From Chlamydia sp. BM-2023 (GTDB lineage Bacteria > Chlamydiota > Chlamydiia > Chlamydiales > Chlamydiaceae), in contig NZ_CAXIED010000001.1 in the NCBI RefSeq assembly GCF_964023145.1, positions 868,001 to 932,000 on the forward strand: a stretch of 64,000 nucleotides of DNA, in the 5' to 3' direction. A program made the translations under genes and the position numbers. Below are positions 9,711 through 18,147 of this stretch, piece by piece (the stretch's first letter is position 1; each line of letters opens with the position of its first letter). Under the pieces are notes generated by a model. It ran no database searches and was not told where the DNA came from. It worked only from the letters and a program-made list of their open reading frames with translations.

Positions 9711-10750
9711 GCAGGACTGGTGTTCTTTTCTGTTTCAGACTTATCTATTTTAACAGCGGCTTTCTTATCTTTATTGTCTTTGAAAATTATAGAACGAAAC
9801 TGCTTTCGTTCTGCTCTATTGATTTTCAGACCTAAACGACGGATGACATCTTCGTTAAATGTTGTTGTTTGCGGTAGGGGCTCTGCTATAATTTTTCTTA
9901 ACCCTTCAATATCTTGATGCCGATTTAACAAGTGATAGACCATTTGAGCAGCTTGCTTCCCAGATTTTTTAAAATCTACACCGCACGCTACACAAGCTCC
10001 CTCGGCAACTAAAGAAAGATCGTCGGTAATTACGGGAATTTTTTCTTTAAGGATTTCTTCAATAAATGCTGTTCCCTGCTTTTGAGGTAATGAAGAAAAT
10101 GGAATGAAAATCGCTGAGGGGCGTTTTTCTATAGCTTGCTGAAGGCGTGTTTTGAAATTTGCCTGTGTAACAAGAATGTCAGTAACTGCAATTCCCGAAG
10201 CATGGAGCTTTTTCTCGATTTCCTTTTGTAAGGCGGAGGGAAAAGGTTCAGAGGGTCTTATGTAAATTAAAGATTCCGCATTAGTTCTTACGGCTTGGAT
10301 AGCAAAGCAACATTGATTGATATCCAGGGTATCATTCACGCCATAAATGTTAGTTTGATTTTTAGGGAAAGCTAAAGTTTCCCCTTCGGGAACCACGGCA
10401 TAAATAATAGGTTTTTTAGTTTCAATTTGGCTCATAATTTTCGTTGCTATGGAGCCTAAGGTAACAATAGCTACAATATCTTGATCCGCATGTAGTGTAC
10501 GAGCAAGCTTCCTTGCTTTTACCACGCTATCTTCCGCATTAACGACGAGCACTTCAGGAGCATTTTCCATAGTGCTGAGTACTTCGATACAGCTTTGAGA
10601 GCAATCTTCCAATAGAGAGTGGGAAAAAGATAAAAATACAGCAACTTTCGGGGATACCTGCTCAGGATTCGGAGAAGAGACAACAACGGAAACAAAAGAG
10701 CAAATTATCGATAGGAAGAAAACATATTGAGCAATTTTTCGAAGAATCAT
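9707..10750 (-). CDS. ABC_sub_bind (PF04392-like) periplasmic substrate-binding protein
   Basis: A 347-residue protein with an N-terminal signal peptide ([17 protein letters not shown], residues ~10-26), then alternating strands and helices typical of type I periplasmic binding proteins ([50 protein letters not shown]). It resembles the ABC_sub_bind family, whose members bind amino acids or other small ligands; the ligand here is unknown. The C-terminal ~40 residues are highly charged, and no permease or ATPase gene is adjacent. It overlaps dapL by 4 bp (ATGA), so the two form an operon. Confidence 0.8.
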   Translation of the reverse strand: MILRKIAQYVFFLSIICSFVSVVVSSPNPEQVSPKVAVFLSFSHSLLEDCSQSCIEVLSTMENAPEVLVVNAEDSVVKARKLARTLHADQDIVAIVTLGSIATKIMSQIETKKPIIYAVVPEGETLAFPKNQTNIYGVNDTLDINQCCFAIQAVRTNAESLIYIRPSEPFPSALQKEIEKKLHASGIAVTDILVTQANFKTRLQQAIEKRPSAIFIPFSSLPQKQGTAFIEEILKEKIPVITDDLSLVAEGACVACGVDFKKSGKQAAQMVYHLLNRHQDIEGLRKIIAEPLPQTTTFNEDVIRRLGLKINRAERKQFRSIIFKDNKDKKAAVKIDKSETEKNTSPA

Positions 10751-11943
10751 AGTGATAACACCGTTCTATCATACACAGATGTTAGATTTAAACGTTGGCA
10801 GGCTAAAAGAACATCTTCGGTTTTCCCTAAAGACGAAAAGCGAACATACCCCTTTCCGCACGACCCAAACCCCATACCTGGAGTGATGGCAATATGATAC
10901 TGACTTAAGAAAAAGTCAAAAAAATCTTCATCGGGAAGGATTTCAGGAACCTTTACCCAAAGATAAGGAGCATGTTGACCACCATAAACTAAAAACTCAG
11001 CTTGGAGAAGAGCATCACGTAAAAGCGTGCTATTATGACGATAACGTGATACAGACTCTAAATCGGGAAATAAAGAAATTCCCGAAAGAGCGGCTTCCTG
11101 AGCTGGTAAAGAAGCCCCATTAAATGTTGTACATAGGAAACGTTCCCAATCGCGAATTATTGAGGAGCCATCGTCATATTGAAGATCTTCGGGGACGACA
11201 TTCCAACCTAATCGCACGCCAGCAAACCCTAGAGACTTAGAGAAGGAGTTAATTTCTATAGCGCAGGAACGCGCACCAGGAACCTCAAAAATACTTCTCG
11301 GCAAAGAAGGATCCGAAATAAAAGCACTGTAAGCAGCATCAAAAATAATCAAGCTTCCATGAGCATTTGCATAATCGATAATCTTTTTAAGCTGCTCTTT
11401 AGTTAAGACGGTACCTGTCGGGTTGTTAGGAGAACATAAACAAAAGATATCAATTTCTTCTTCCTCAGGGATACTAGGAGCAAAGTCTGTTTCTTCTGTG
11501 CAGGGCAGAGGCACTATTTTCCCAGCGCCTGTTATATGCGCAGTATCAATATACGCAGGATAGGAAGGATTCTGAATTGCTAGAGTTTTCCCAGGACCAA
11601 AAAAAGAAAGAATACGAAAAATATCTGTTTTAGCTCCGTCAGAAATGAAAATTTCCTTAGGGGAGACTCTGTTGCCGTAAAAAACATCGGCAAGATGTTC
11701 TCGTAAAGTAGGTAAACCAAACTCAGAACCATAACCACGATATGTTTTCGAGTTGCCCAATTTCTCTATAGACTGTGAAAAAGCAGAGACAACCGCAGCG
11801 TGCAAAGGTTGTGTTGTATCACCTATAGATAGGTCGATAATAGTTGCTTCAGGGTGTTTCTCTTGAAAGGCGTGGATCTTTTGGCGAATGTTAGAGAAAA
11901 GATAGCGAGTTTCTAATTTCGAAAAGTTACTGTTTCGGTGCAT
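10747..11943 (-). CDS. dapL: LL-diaminopimelate aminotransferase DapL
   Basis: A 398-residue class I/II PLP-dependent aminotransferase. It converts tetrahydrodipicolinate directly to LL-diaminopimelate, the route to lysine and meso-DAP in chlamydiae. Visible landmarks are [42 protein letters not shown], and the PLP lysine in [15 protein letters not shown] (Lys236 by my count). Length and the N-terminal [19 protein letters not shown] match the DapL group. The ABC_sub_bind gene follows with a 4-bp overlap. The substrate assignment rests on family knowledge, since chlamydiae lack the succinylase branch. Confidence 0.93.
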   Translation of the reverse strand: MHRNSNFSKLETRYLFSNIRQKIHAFQEKHPEATIIDLSIGDTTQPLHAAVVSAFSQSIEKLGNSKTYRGYGSEFGLPTLREHLADVFYGNRVSPKEIFISDGAKTDIFRILSFFGPGKTLAIQNPSYPAYIDTAHITGAGKIVPLPCTEETDFAPSIPEEEEIDIFCLCSPNNPTGTVLTKEQLKKIIDYANAHGSLIIFDAAYSAFISDPSLPRSIFEVPGARSCAIEINSFSKSLGFAGVRLGWNVVPEDLQYDDGSSIIRDWERFLCTTFNGASLPAQEAALSGISLFPDLESVSRYRHNSTLLRDALLQAEFLVYGGQHAPYLWVKVPEILPDEDFFDFFLSQYHIAITPGMGFGSCGKGYVRFSSLGKTEDVLLACQRLNLTSVYDRTVLSL

Positions 11944-12155
11944 TGGAGGTTTTCGTTTTCCGTAGAGTATTCAGACATCTTAAAAAAGGCGTCGCTTTTT
12001 TTACATACCTTTCTGTTTTTGAGAAAATATTCCCAAGATTTCTGAGGATATTTCTCATAACAACACTAGAATAGCTTTTCTATTGATTGTTAAGATCTCT
12101 TGTTTTTCTTATAAAAAACGATTTTGTTTCTGTGTTTTTTAATTTAATTTTAAAA

Positions 12156-12163
12156 TTAATTAA
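12156..12163 (+). promoter_or_regulatory. TTAATTAA box upstream of the 12194 gene
   Basis: A perfect TTAATTAA palindrome, 30 nt before the ATG at 12194, in AT-rich DNA. It occupies the same position as the boxes in front of the 5854, 7176 and 35195 genes. Confidence 0.5.
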
Positions 12164-12193
12164 CTAAATAAGAAGAATTTTAGGTTTTATTTT

Positions 12194-12898
12194 ATGAGAC
12201 CAGTTAACTCTTCTGGGGGAAATGGACCCAGGGGCTTCTACGGATTCATGAAATCCGGAAAAAAAACTGATAAAACACCCTTGCAAGGTACAGCTGGGAA
12301 CTTTCAAAGACGAGGTGCTATTCGTCGGAAAGGTGGTGCTAGGAGCATGCTTGCCGGTAGGCTAGATGCTAGTGGGGGAAAAGGAGCAGAAAAAGCTTCT
12401 GTGAAGGTTTCCAGGGTTGTCAGATCGGGAGAAGGACCGCGGCGCGGTTTTGGGACTCCTTGGTTCGGGAGACTGCGAGAAGGGATAGCCTCGGTTTTTT
12501 CTCATATTGTTTCGACGTGCGGAAGAGTCCTATCTCGAAACAGAGGGTCCGCAAATATTACGGAGTCTAAAGTAAAGAAGTTAGGGAAAAAACACGGCTT
12601 ATATAAGAAAAATGAAGGCGGGGCATACACTCCGGATATGCATTATGGCACGCCGTTTAATATTCCTAGACCAGAAGTTGTAAATTTAGAAGCTCCTTCT
12701 ACATCAGGAACGAGAAAATCCCCACGTTTGCAAGAAAAGGCGCAGAAAGCATCTTCTGAGGATAGCAAAGCAGAAGCTACTCAAAAATCTTCGAAGGTGG
12801 AGGATCCTGCTCAATCGGGGCAAAGAAAAGGTATTCTTAAAAAATCCGGAGGGTCTTCTAAAAATAAAGGGAGCGTACGCTGGGAGGATCAGCAGTAA
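12194..12898 (+). CDS. Very basic candidate effector with PP1-docking-like GILK and SVRW motifs
   Basis: A 234-residue protein with no recognised family. It is strongly basic and Gly/Ser/Lys-rich over its whole length, with one moderately hydrophobic stretch around residues 95-115 (LREGIASVFSHIVSTCGRVL). The N-terminus (RPVNSSGGNGPRG) resembles the polar starts of nearby putative effectors, and there is no signal peptide. The C-terminal region is lysine-rich and disordered-looking (RKSPRLQEKAQKASSEDSK). Near the end it carries GILK at 213-216 and SVRWED from 227; GILK/SILK followed by an RVxF-like motif is the docking pattern of eukaryotic protein phosphatase 1 partners. A host-acting role is inference. 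A perfect hairpin lies ~90 bp downstream. Confidence 0.75.
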   Translation: MRPVNSSGGNGPRGFYGFMKSGKKTDKTPLQGTAGNFQRRGAIRRKGGARSMLAGRLDASGGKGAEKASVKVSRVVRSGEGPRRGFGTPWFGRLREGIASVFSHIVSTCGRVLSRNRGSANITESKVKKLGKKHGLYKKNEGGAYTPDMHYGTPFNIPRPEVVNLEAPSTSGTRKSPRLQEKAQKASSEDSKAEATQKSSKVEDPAQSGQRKGILKKSGGSSKNKGSVRWEDQQ

Positions 12899-12977
12899 CA
12901 GTTTTCTCTCCATTTAGACATTTTTCGGAAATCTTTCAAAGAATTCTAAAAAAGCACGTTTTATTTGGTGTGTTATT

Positions 12978-13019
12978 AAAAAAAGGTCCCACCCAGTTAA
13001 CTGGAGAAACTGGGTGGGA
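12978..13019. terminator. Strong stem-loop terminator, best oriented for the minus strand
   Basis: A perfect 12-bp stem (12987-12998 with 13008-13019, TCCCACCCAGTT/AACTGGGTGGGA) has a 9-nt loop. On the minus strand it is followed after two bases by seven T (12978-12984 on the plus strand are A). On the plus strand a T-rich run comes only ~9 nt after the stem. It can serve the 12194 gene, but it is better formed for a minus-strand transcript, and no minus-strand gene is evident just upstream. Confidence 0.75.
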
Positions 13020-13425
13020 AAGGGAATGTTTTCTTTTTTTTATGCGAGACCAAACATACATCTAGGCTCACAAGTTTAGGAGTGATAGAGGGGCTCGTAG
13101 GGGGGCTAATCCCACGATTAAGTATTCCAAACTCGTTATGCTCCTTATAATAATTCTTCTATTTTTAGCGTAATGTTTTTTAATTTAATTAATTTTTTTG
13201 GTTAATTTTATTAATTTAGACAATTTTTTCAGATTATATGTTGTTTATAATATAGGTTTTAGCGGTTGCTAATGTTAAGTTTCCTTAGCATAGGTTTTCA
13301 ACGTTTCCTAGTCTGTATGTGTCTGTTGTGGCTGAAATGTATTTTTGAGTGGGATAAGGATATTTTTTCGTCGTCTAAGTTAGGTTGCTAAATAAATAAG
13401 CTCTTTTCTATAGAATGCGGATACC
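13020..13425. other. Intergenic region, AT-rich, no gene seen
   Basis: This ~400-bp gap holds no convincing coding region on either strand. Around 13170-13225 it is almost pure A/T with TTAATTAA-like strings. On the minus strand there is an AAGGAGC string near 13142-13148 and then a ~20-codon open frame from a TTG (ending near 13072), just upstream of the terminator at 12978; I do not call it a gene. Confidence 0.5.
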
Positions 13426-14667
13426 ATGGGAAAACTGTTACGCTATAGCTGTTGTTTATGCAGCTCAATATTTGTTTGCTATTTTTCGTTTTGCTTGCCT
13501 GTTGAGGCTAAATCATCTGGGAATTGTCCAGATTGTAAAAGTTTTAGTAAGGAAGTAACTCGGTCAGATCAACTACCCGAAAATATTCAAGGGTCCGAAA
13601 ATAGCTGCTATCTTACGGGATATGTACAATCTCTCGTAGATATGCATTTTTTGGATAGCCGTGTTCAGGTTGTTGTTGAAGATGGTGTTGCCTATCTATT
13701 TTCTCTCCCTGTTGATACTGTGGTATCCACAGCAATTATTGATTTCATTAGGGATCTACCTTTTATTTCTTCTGTGGAGGTTTGCGACTGCTCTTATCAA
13801 GAATGTTGCAAGCGCAGTGCCTATCGCAATGGCTGCCCTGCATTGCCAAAACAAAAAGCTCTGGGAACAGAGATTGTTTTTGGTAAGGAGGGTCTCTGGT
13901 TGCCGCAAAATACCATACTGTTTGCTCCTTTGATAGCAGATCCTCGTCAGGTAACAAACAGTGCTGGAATTCGATTTAATGAGAAGGTCATAGGAAATCG
14001 TGTAGGATCTGCGATTTTCGGTGGCGACTTTATCCTCCTTCGTCTTTTTGATGTCACCCCTTTGCACGGGGATTTAGATATAGGCATTCAAGGGGGAGTA
14101 TTCTCAGTTTTTGATTTAGACCATCCCGATTCTTGCATGGTAAATTCCGACTTTTTCGTTGCAGGTTTGTTGGGATTCGCCGTGGATAAGTGGAGCTTAC
14201 GCTTCCGTCTTTGGCATTTATCCTCACATTTAGGAGATGAGTTTCTTTTAACTCATCCGAACTTCCCCAGGTTTAACCTTAGTGATGAAGGTGTCGACCT
14301 GTTCGTATCCTTGCGTTATAACGCGCAGATTCGCGTTTATGGTGGTTTAGGCTATATTGTTAGTAGGGATTTAACGTTTCCTGAACGCCCCTTGTATATA
14401 GAAGCAGGAGCGGAGCTCCGGCCTTTTGGACTGCGCGAGGGAAATCTACATGCTCAACCGATTTTTGCTATGCACTTTCGTTTTTGGGAAGAGCAGAAGT
14501 TTGGTATAGATCAAACTTATATTGTCGGAATGGAATGGTCAAAATTCCGAGATGTGGGGAGAAAAATACGCGCGTTTGTTGAGTATCATCAAGGGTTTTC
14601 TAAAGAAGGCCAGTTTGTACGCGAGCCGTGTAATTACTACGGCTTTCGCCTAACCTACGGATTCTAA
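13426..14667 (+). CDS. DUF1207-type outer-membrane beta-barrel protein
   Basis: A 413-residue protein with a signal peptide (residues 1-~28, ending PVEA), a small Cys-rich N-terminal region (~30-150, with CPDCKSF, CDCSYQECCKRS) that includes a BON-like segment (VQVVVEDGVAYLFSLPVD), then a barrel-like domain with LFAPLIADPRQ, GGDFILLRL, FRLWHLSSHLGDEFLL and a C-terminal TYGF. The WHLSSHLGDE and LIADPRQ motifs are those I associate with DUF1207 proteins. A terminal Phe is the outer-membrane insertion signature. Many cysteines suggest disulfide cross-linking as in other chlamydial envelope proteins (inference). It converges with the next gene, leaving 8 bp between the two stop codons. Confidence 0.75.
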   Translation: MGKLLRYSCCLCSSIFVCYFSFCLPVEAKSSGNCPDCKSFSKEVTRSDQLPENIQGSENSCYLTGYVQSLVDMHFLDSRVQVVVEDGVAYLFSLPVDTVVSTAIIDFIRDLPFISSVEVCDCSYQECCKRSAYRNGCPALPKQKALGTEIVFGKEGLWLPQNTILFAPLIADPRQVTNSAGIRFNEKVIGNRVGSAIFGGDFILLRLFDVTPLHGDLDIGIQGGVFSVFDLDHPDSCMVNSDFFVAGLLGFAVDKWSLRFRLWHLSSHLGDEFLLTHPNFPRFNLSDEGVDLFVSLRYNAQIRVYGGLGYIVSRDLTFPERPLYIEAGAELRPFGLREGNLHAQPIFAMHFRFWEEQKFGIDQTYIVGMEWSKFRDVGRKIRAFVEYHQGFSKEGQFVREPCNYYGFRLTYGF

Positions 14668-14675
14668 TTTGACAA

Positions 14676-16760
14676 CTATACAACCATAAAGCCTTCAGGA
14701 TAGGGAGGATAATCCGGACCTATAGGCAGAGAGTTGTCCATGTACTGTCTGAAAATTTCAATGCCCGCTTGCGGAGAAGAAATACAGAAAACACAGTTGC
14801 TCACCCATTCCGAACCTCGGTTGGTTCCCGATTTGCAGTTGCTTTGATATGCAGGGGTGACCTTTTCTCTCCAGTAATCCGCAGAGCCAATTAAAAATAT
14901 AGGAACAGGAGGTTTTTTCCCTGTTTTTATGCTGATAAGCTCTAGAGAGAACTCAAAATCTGTTCCCATGCCTCCAGTAACAAATAGAGCTAAGTCTACA
15001 TGGAAATGCTCTTGACGTTGAATTAAAGAAGATAGCCGGTAGGTCATTTTTGCTTGAAGATAACAGTTTGCTTTCTGATGTGATACCGGGGAGCCCTCAA
15101 AATCTATATTATTACCACAAGAGAGCAAATTTAATTCTTCAGCGACTTCGTTTCCTATCGCCATTGCTCCTGGACCTCCTCCGGTCATGATAGCTAGGGG
15201 AGTTCCCGGAGGGAAACCAGGAAGGGTCATAGTTTGGGTTAACTCGTGCAGACCTTTAAGAAGATCACGGAGATCTTGTTTATACCCTTCAGAAACAATA
15301 CAAGAACCGTGAATGCCGATAAAATATGCCGAGCGAAACTCTTGAATACGTTTTGCAGGAACAAACATTCCAGAATCTTTGCCGCGACGTTTTACATATT
15401 GTAAAACGCGGTTAGAGGTTTGATCTACCCAAAATATAGCGATCCCCGCAAAGTATAAATCCATAAGCAAAGAACGATCATGCTCTGAGAAATACCCACC
15501 ATAGTTATACGAGGGTATTTGAAAATAGATTTGCTGAAGGTAATAATTTACATGATAGGAAAGTAACATCCCTTTAAGACAAGATGAAGGGAAATACCTT
15601 GAGAATAATACTCCCTGACTTGTGATATGCCCTGTTTCCATAGCTTGTAAAAAAGGAAAACATGGTTGTTCTTCTATGTATTCCTGAATATTTTCAGGAT
15701 AGGAATGTTCCTTATTGTACAAGGATTCCGCAGATCCTACTAACCAAGAATCAGAAGATAGATGAAGGATTTCGCTGCCTTTAGAGATAAATGTAGAGAC
15801 TTTTTCCTTTTCTCCAGGTGCAGTTTGAAAAATATCAAAGATGCACTTGTCGGATTCTAAAGAAGATTTTAGAAGATCACGATAACAGAAAAAAGAGTGC
15901 TCTTTGTAAGGCTCTATAGTAAAGAATTCTAAAGGAATTCTTTCCACAGGAACGGAACTTGTTCCGTGAAACTCATAGATATCTCCAGATTCTTGAGTTG
16001 TAGGTTCTAAAATATTCGCTGCTGTATGGGTGACTCCTTCAGGAAGGAGATCATTTACAACGCGAGCAAATACAGTTCTAATGTGTAGAGGCTCTGTTTT
16101 TATGAGTAAAATATGATTGCTTAAAGGGAGTTTTTCTCGTTCTACTTTATGTTGATATAAAGAAAGGAAATTTCTAACTCTGAGGTTTGGCTGTCCTAAG
16201 GCTTTACCTATCAAAGGCAGTAAACCATAAATTTTGTGATCGTATTGAATAACCCCAGGAAGAGTAGGAAGCGTGATAACAAGGCGATCATCAATAACAT
16301 CTAGAGAAATCAGATGTTCTAATTTTTTCCCGAAGCATAAAAGAGGGGCTCCTTCTTTATCGGTATGTTTTAGCATTCTCTCTAAGTATTGGATAGAGCG
16401 TACTAACCTACGATCATCAGAAGCAAATAATTTTGCAATATAGTCACCAGGTTCCAATAGGGTGAGCATTACAGATGCTATGGGATCGTGACTGCTAATT
16501 TGTAGTAATAAGCGTGCGCGGCAGCGCGCTTTGCTAATTTCCGACTCGGTAATTTTTGCATCCACACCTAACTGAGCTAGTGAGCTTTTTAGATTGAGAT
16601 GTAAGCAGTGCTTAGGTAAATGAAAACCCAAGAAGTACTCTGGGATGTTTGTGATTTCTATTTCTCCCTCGTAAGTATTTTGAGATAGCATACGTAAAGG
16701 CGAAGTAAGATATCCATCTGGAGAAGTTGCGTCGTGATTCCTGTGGAATAGGTTATACAT
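14676..16760 (-). CDS. Large protein with C-terminal LOG/lysine-decarboxylase-like Rossmann domain
   Basis: A 694-residue protein. Residues ~500-660 contain IMTGGGPGAMAIGNEVAEEL and later LFVTGGMGTDFEFSLELI, which match the two nucleotide-binding signatures of the LOG/PpnN superfamily (usual motif PGGxGTxxE, with Thr for Pro here). Those enzymes are nucleoside-monophosphate glycosidases. The N-terminal ~480 residues have no feature I recognise, which makes this protein much longer than typical LOG proteins (~200 residues) or PpnN (~450). There is no signal peptide, so it is probably cytoplasmic. It is a single gene on this strand, converging with the DUF1207 gene. Substrate unknown. Confidence 0.72.
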   Translation of the reverse strand: MYNLFHRNHDATSPDGYLTSPLRMLSQNTYEGEIEITNIPEYFLGFHLPKHCLHLNLKSSLAQLGVDAKITESEISKARCRARLLLQISSHDPIASVMLTLLEPGDYIAKLFASDDRRLVRSIQYLERMLKHTDKEGAPLLCFGKKLEHLISLDVIDDRLVITLPTLPGVIQYDHKIYGLLPLIGKALGQPNLRVRNFLSLYQHKVEREKLPLSNHILLIKTEPLHIRTVFARVVNDLLPEGVTHTAANILEPTTQESGDIYEFHGTSSVPVERIPLEFFTIEPYKEHSFFCYRDLLKSSLESDKCIFDIFQTAPGEKEKVSTFISKGSEILHLSSDSWLVGSAESLYNKEHSYPENIQEYIEEQPCFPFLQAMETGHITSQGVLFSRYFPSSCLKGMLLSYHVNYYLQQIYFQIPSYNYGGYFSEHDRSLLMDLYFAGIAIFWVDQTSNRVLQYVKRRGKDSGMFVPAKRIQEFRSAYFIGIHGSCIVSEGYKQDLRDLLKGLHELTQTMTLPGFPPGTPLAIMTGGGPGAMAIGNEVAEELNLLSCGNNIDFEGSPVSHQKANCYLQAKMTYRLSSLIQRQEHFHVDLALFVTGGMGTDFEFSLELISIKTGKKPPVPIFLIGSADYWREKVTPAYQSNCKSGTNRGSEWVSNCVFCISSPQAGIEIFRQYMDNSLPIGPDYPPYPEGFMVV

Positions 16761-16904
16761 GTATCCTCTGATAAGCAGTCTTTGTAGCTTGAAGGCTTTG
16801 TTTTAGATGAAAAAGATTTTTAAGAAAATGGAAAGAAACATCTTTGCGATTGAGAATTATTTTTCTCTGGATACAATGGAGGGTTTTTAAAAAGGATGGG
16901 AAAT

Positions 16905-17774
16905 ATGCGAATTCCGAGAAGCGTTGGTACACACGACGGTTCTTTTCATGCTGATGAAGTCACAGCGTGTGCATTGCTTATTTTGTTCGATCTTATTGAT
17001 GAAGGGAAAATTATTCGTACGCGAAATCCTGACAAGCTCGCAGAATGCGAGTATGTCTGTGATGTCGGCGGTATATACTCTTTAGATCAAAAAAGATTCG
17101 ATCATCACCAAGTTTCTTATGAGGGACCTTGGAGTAGCGCGGGAATGATTTTGAATTATCTTAAGGGACAAAGACTTATAGATCTAGAGGAATACCATTT
17201 TCTAAATCATACTCTCATTCACGGAGTAGATGAACAAGATAATGGCAGGTTCTTCTCAAAAGAAGGCTTCTGTTCTTTTTCTGACATCATTAAGATATAC
17301 AATCCTGAAGAAGGTAGGAACTCTTCGGATGCGGATTTCTTTTTCGCTTTAAAATTTACTATAGATTTACTCAAGCGTTTGAGAAGCAAGTTTCGCTATG
17401 ATCGCATGTGTAGAGACGTTGTAAGATCCGCTATGGAAAAAGATGAGTTCTGCTTGTATTTTGATCGTCCTTTGGCTTGGCAGGAAAACTTCTTTTTCTT
17501 AGGTGGGGAGCAACATCCCGCAGCATTTGTGTGTTTCCCTTCTTGTGATCAGTGGATCCTTAGAGGGATTCCTCCAACTCTTGATCGACGCATGGAAGTT
17601 CGAATACCTTTTCCAGAAAATTGGGCAGGGCTACTCGGAAAAGAGCTCGAGGAGGTCAGTGGCCTCCCAGGGGCAATTTTCTGTCATAAGGGATTGTTTT
17701 TATCCGTTTGGGATAGCCAAGAACACTGCCGACGTGCCCTGCAACTGGTATTAGAAAATCGAGGATTGGTATGA
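16905..17774 (+). CDS. MYG1/UPF0160 family metal-dependent hydrolase
   Basis: A 289-residue protein of the MYG1 family, related to DHH-type phosphoesterases/exonucleases. The family start VGTHDGSFHADEVTACALL is at residues ~6-24, followed by ADECEYVCDVGG-like strings (CEYVCDVGGIYSLDQKRFDHHQ), which carry the metal-binding His and Asp residues, and GVDEQDNG further on. I prefer the ATG at 16905 because AAGGA (16892-16896) is then 8 nt upstream; the ATG at 16896 would overlap that site and give three extra residues. It overlaps the HIT gene by 4 bp, forming an operon. Confidence 0.85.
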   Translation: MRIPRSVGTHDGSFHADEVTACALLILFDLIDEGKIIRTRNPDKLAECEYVCDVGGIYSLDQKRFDHHQVSYEGPWSSAGMILNYLKGQRLIDLEEYHFLNHTLIHGVDEQDNGRFFSKEGFCSFSDIIKIYNPEEGRNSSDADFFFALKFTIDLLKRLRSKFRYDRMCRDVVRSAMEKDEFCLYFDRPLAWQENFFFLGGEQHPAAFVCFPSCDQWILRGIPPTLDRRMEVRIPFPENWAGLLGKELEEVSGLPGAIFCHKGLFLSVWDSQEHCRRALQLVLENRGLV

Positions 17775-18103
17775 CCATTTTTGAAAAAATTATCGAAGGC
17801 TCAATAGATTGCGAAAAAGTTTTTGAAAATGAGAATTTTATAGTTATTAAAGATCGCTTTCCCCAAGCTGCTGTTCACTTGTTAATCATTCCTAGAAAAC
17901 ACATAAAAAGATTGCAAGATATGCAAGATGGAGATTTTTCTTTGCTTGCGGAAGCTGGGAAGATCATTCAGCAGTTAGCTGAAGATTTCGCTATTGCTGA
18001 TGGATATCGTGTTGTGATCAATAATGGAACTGAAGGGGGACAGAGCGTATTCCATCTGCATATTCATCTTTTAGGTGGAAGTTCATTAGGGGCTATAGCC
18101 TAG
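17771..18103 (+). CDS. HIT-family nucleotide-binding protein (HinT-like)
   Basis: A 110-residue histidine triad protein. IVIKDRFPQAAVHLLIIPRKHIKRL and GYRVVINNGTEGGQSVFHLHIHLLGG match the HinT branch, with the catalytic triad His95-x-His97-x-His99. HinT proteins hydrolyse purine nucleoside phosphoramidates and adenylated adducts. The start overlaps the stop of the MYG1 gene (ATGA), so expression is probably coupled. The length is normal for the family. Confidence 0.93.
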   Translation: MTIFEKIIEGSIDCEKVFENENFIVIKDRFPQAAVHLLIIPRKHIKRLQDMQDGDFSLLAEAGKIIQQLAEDFAIADGYRVVINNGTEGGQSVFHLHIHLLGGSSLGAIA

Positions 18104-18147
18104 TTTTCCTGTTTTTATTTGGTAATGTAGCGCAGGGATCCGAGTCT

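Noticed and set aside
16896-16904. ATG at 16896 as the start of the MYG1 gene
   Set aside because: It overlaps the AAGGA ribosome site that is well placed for the ATG at 16905; the difference is only three residues.
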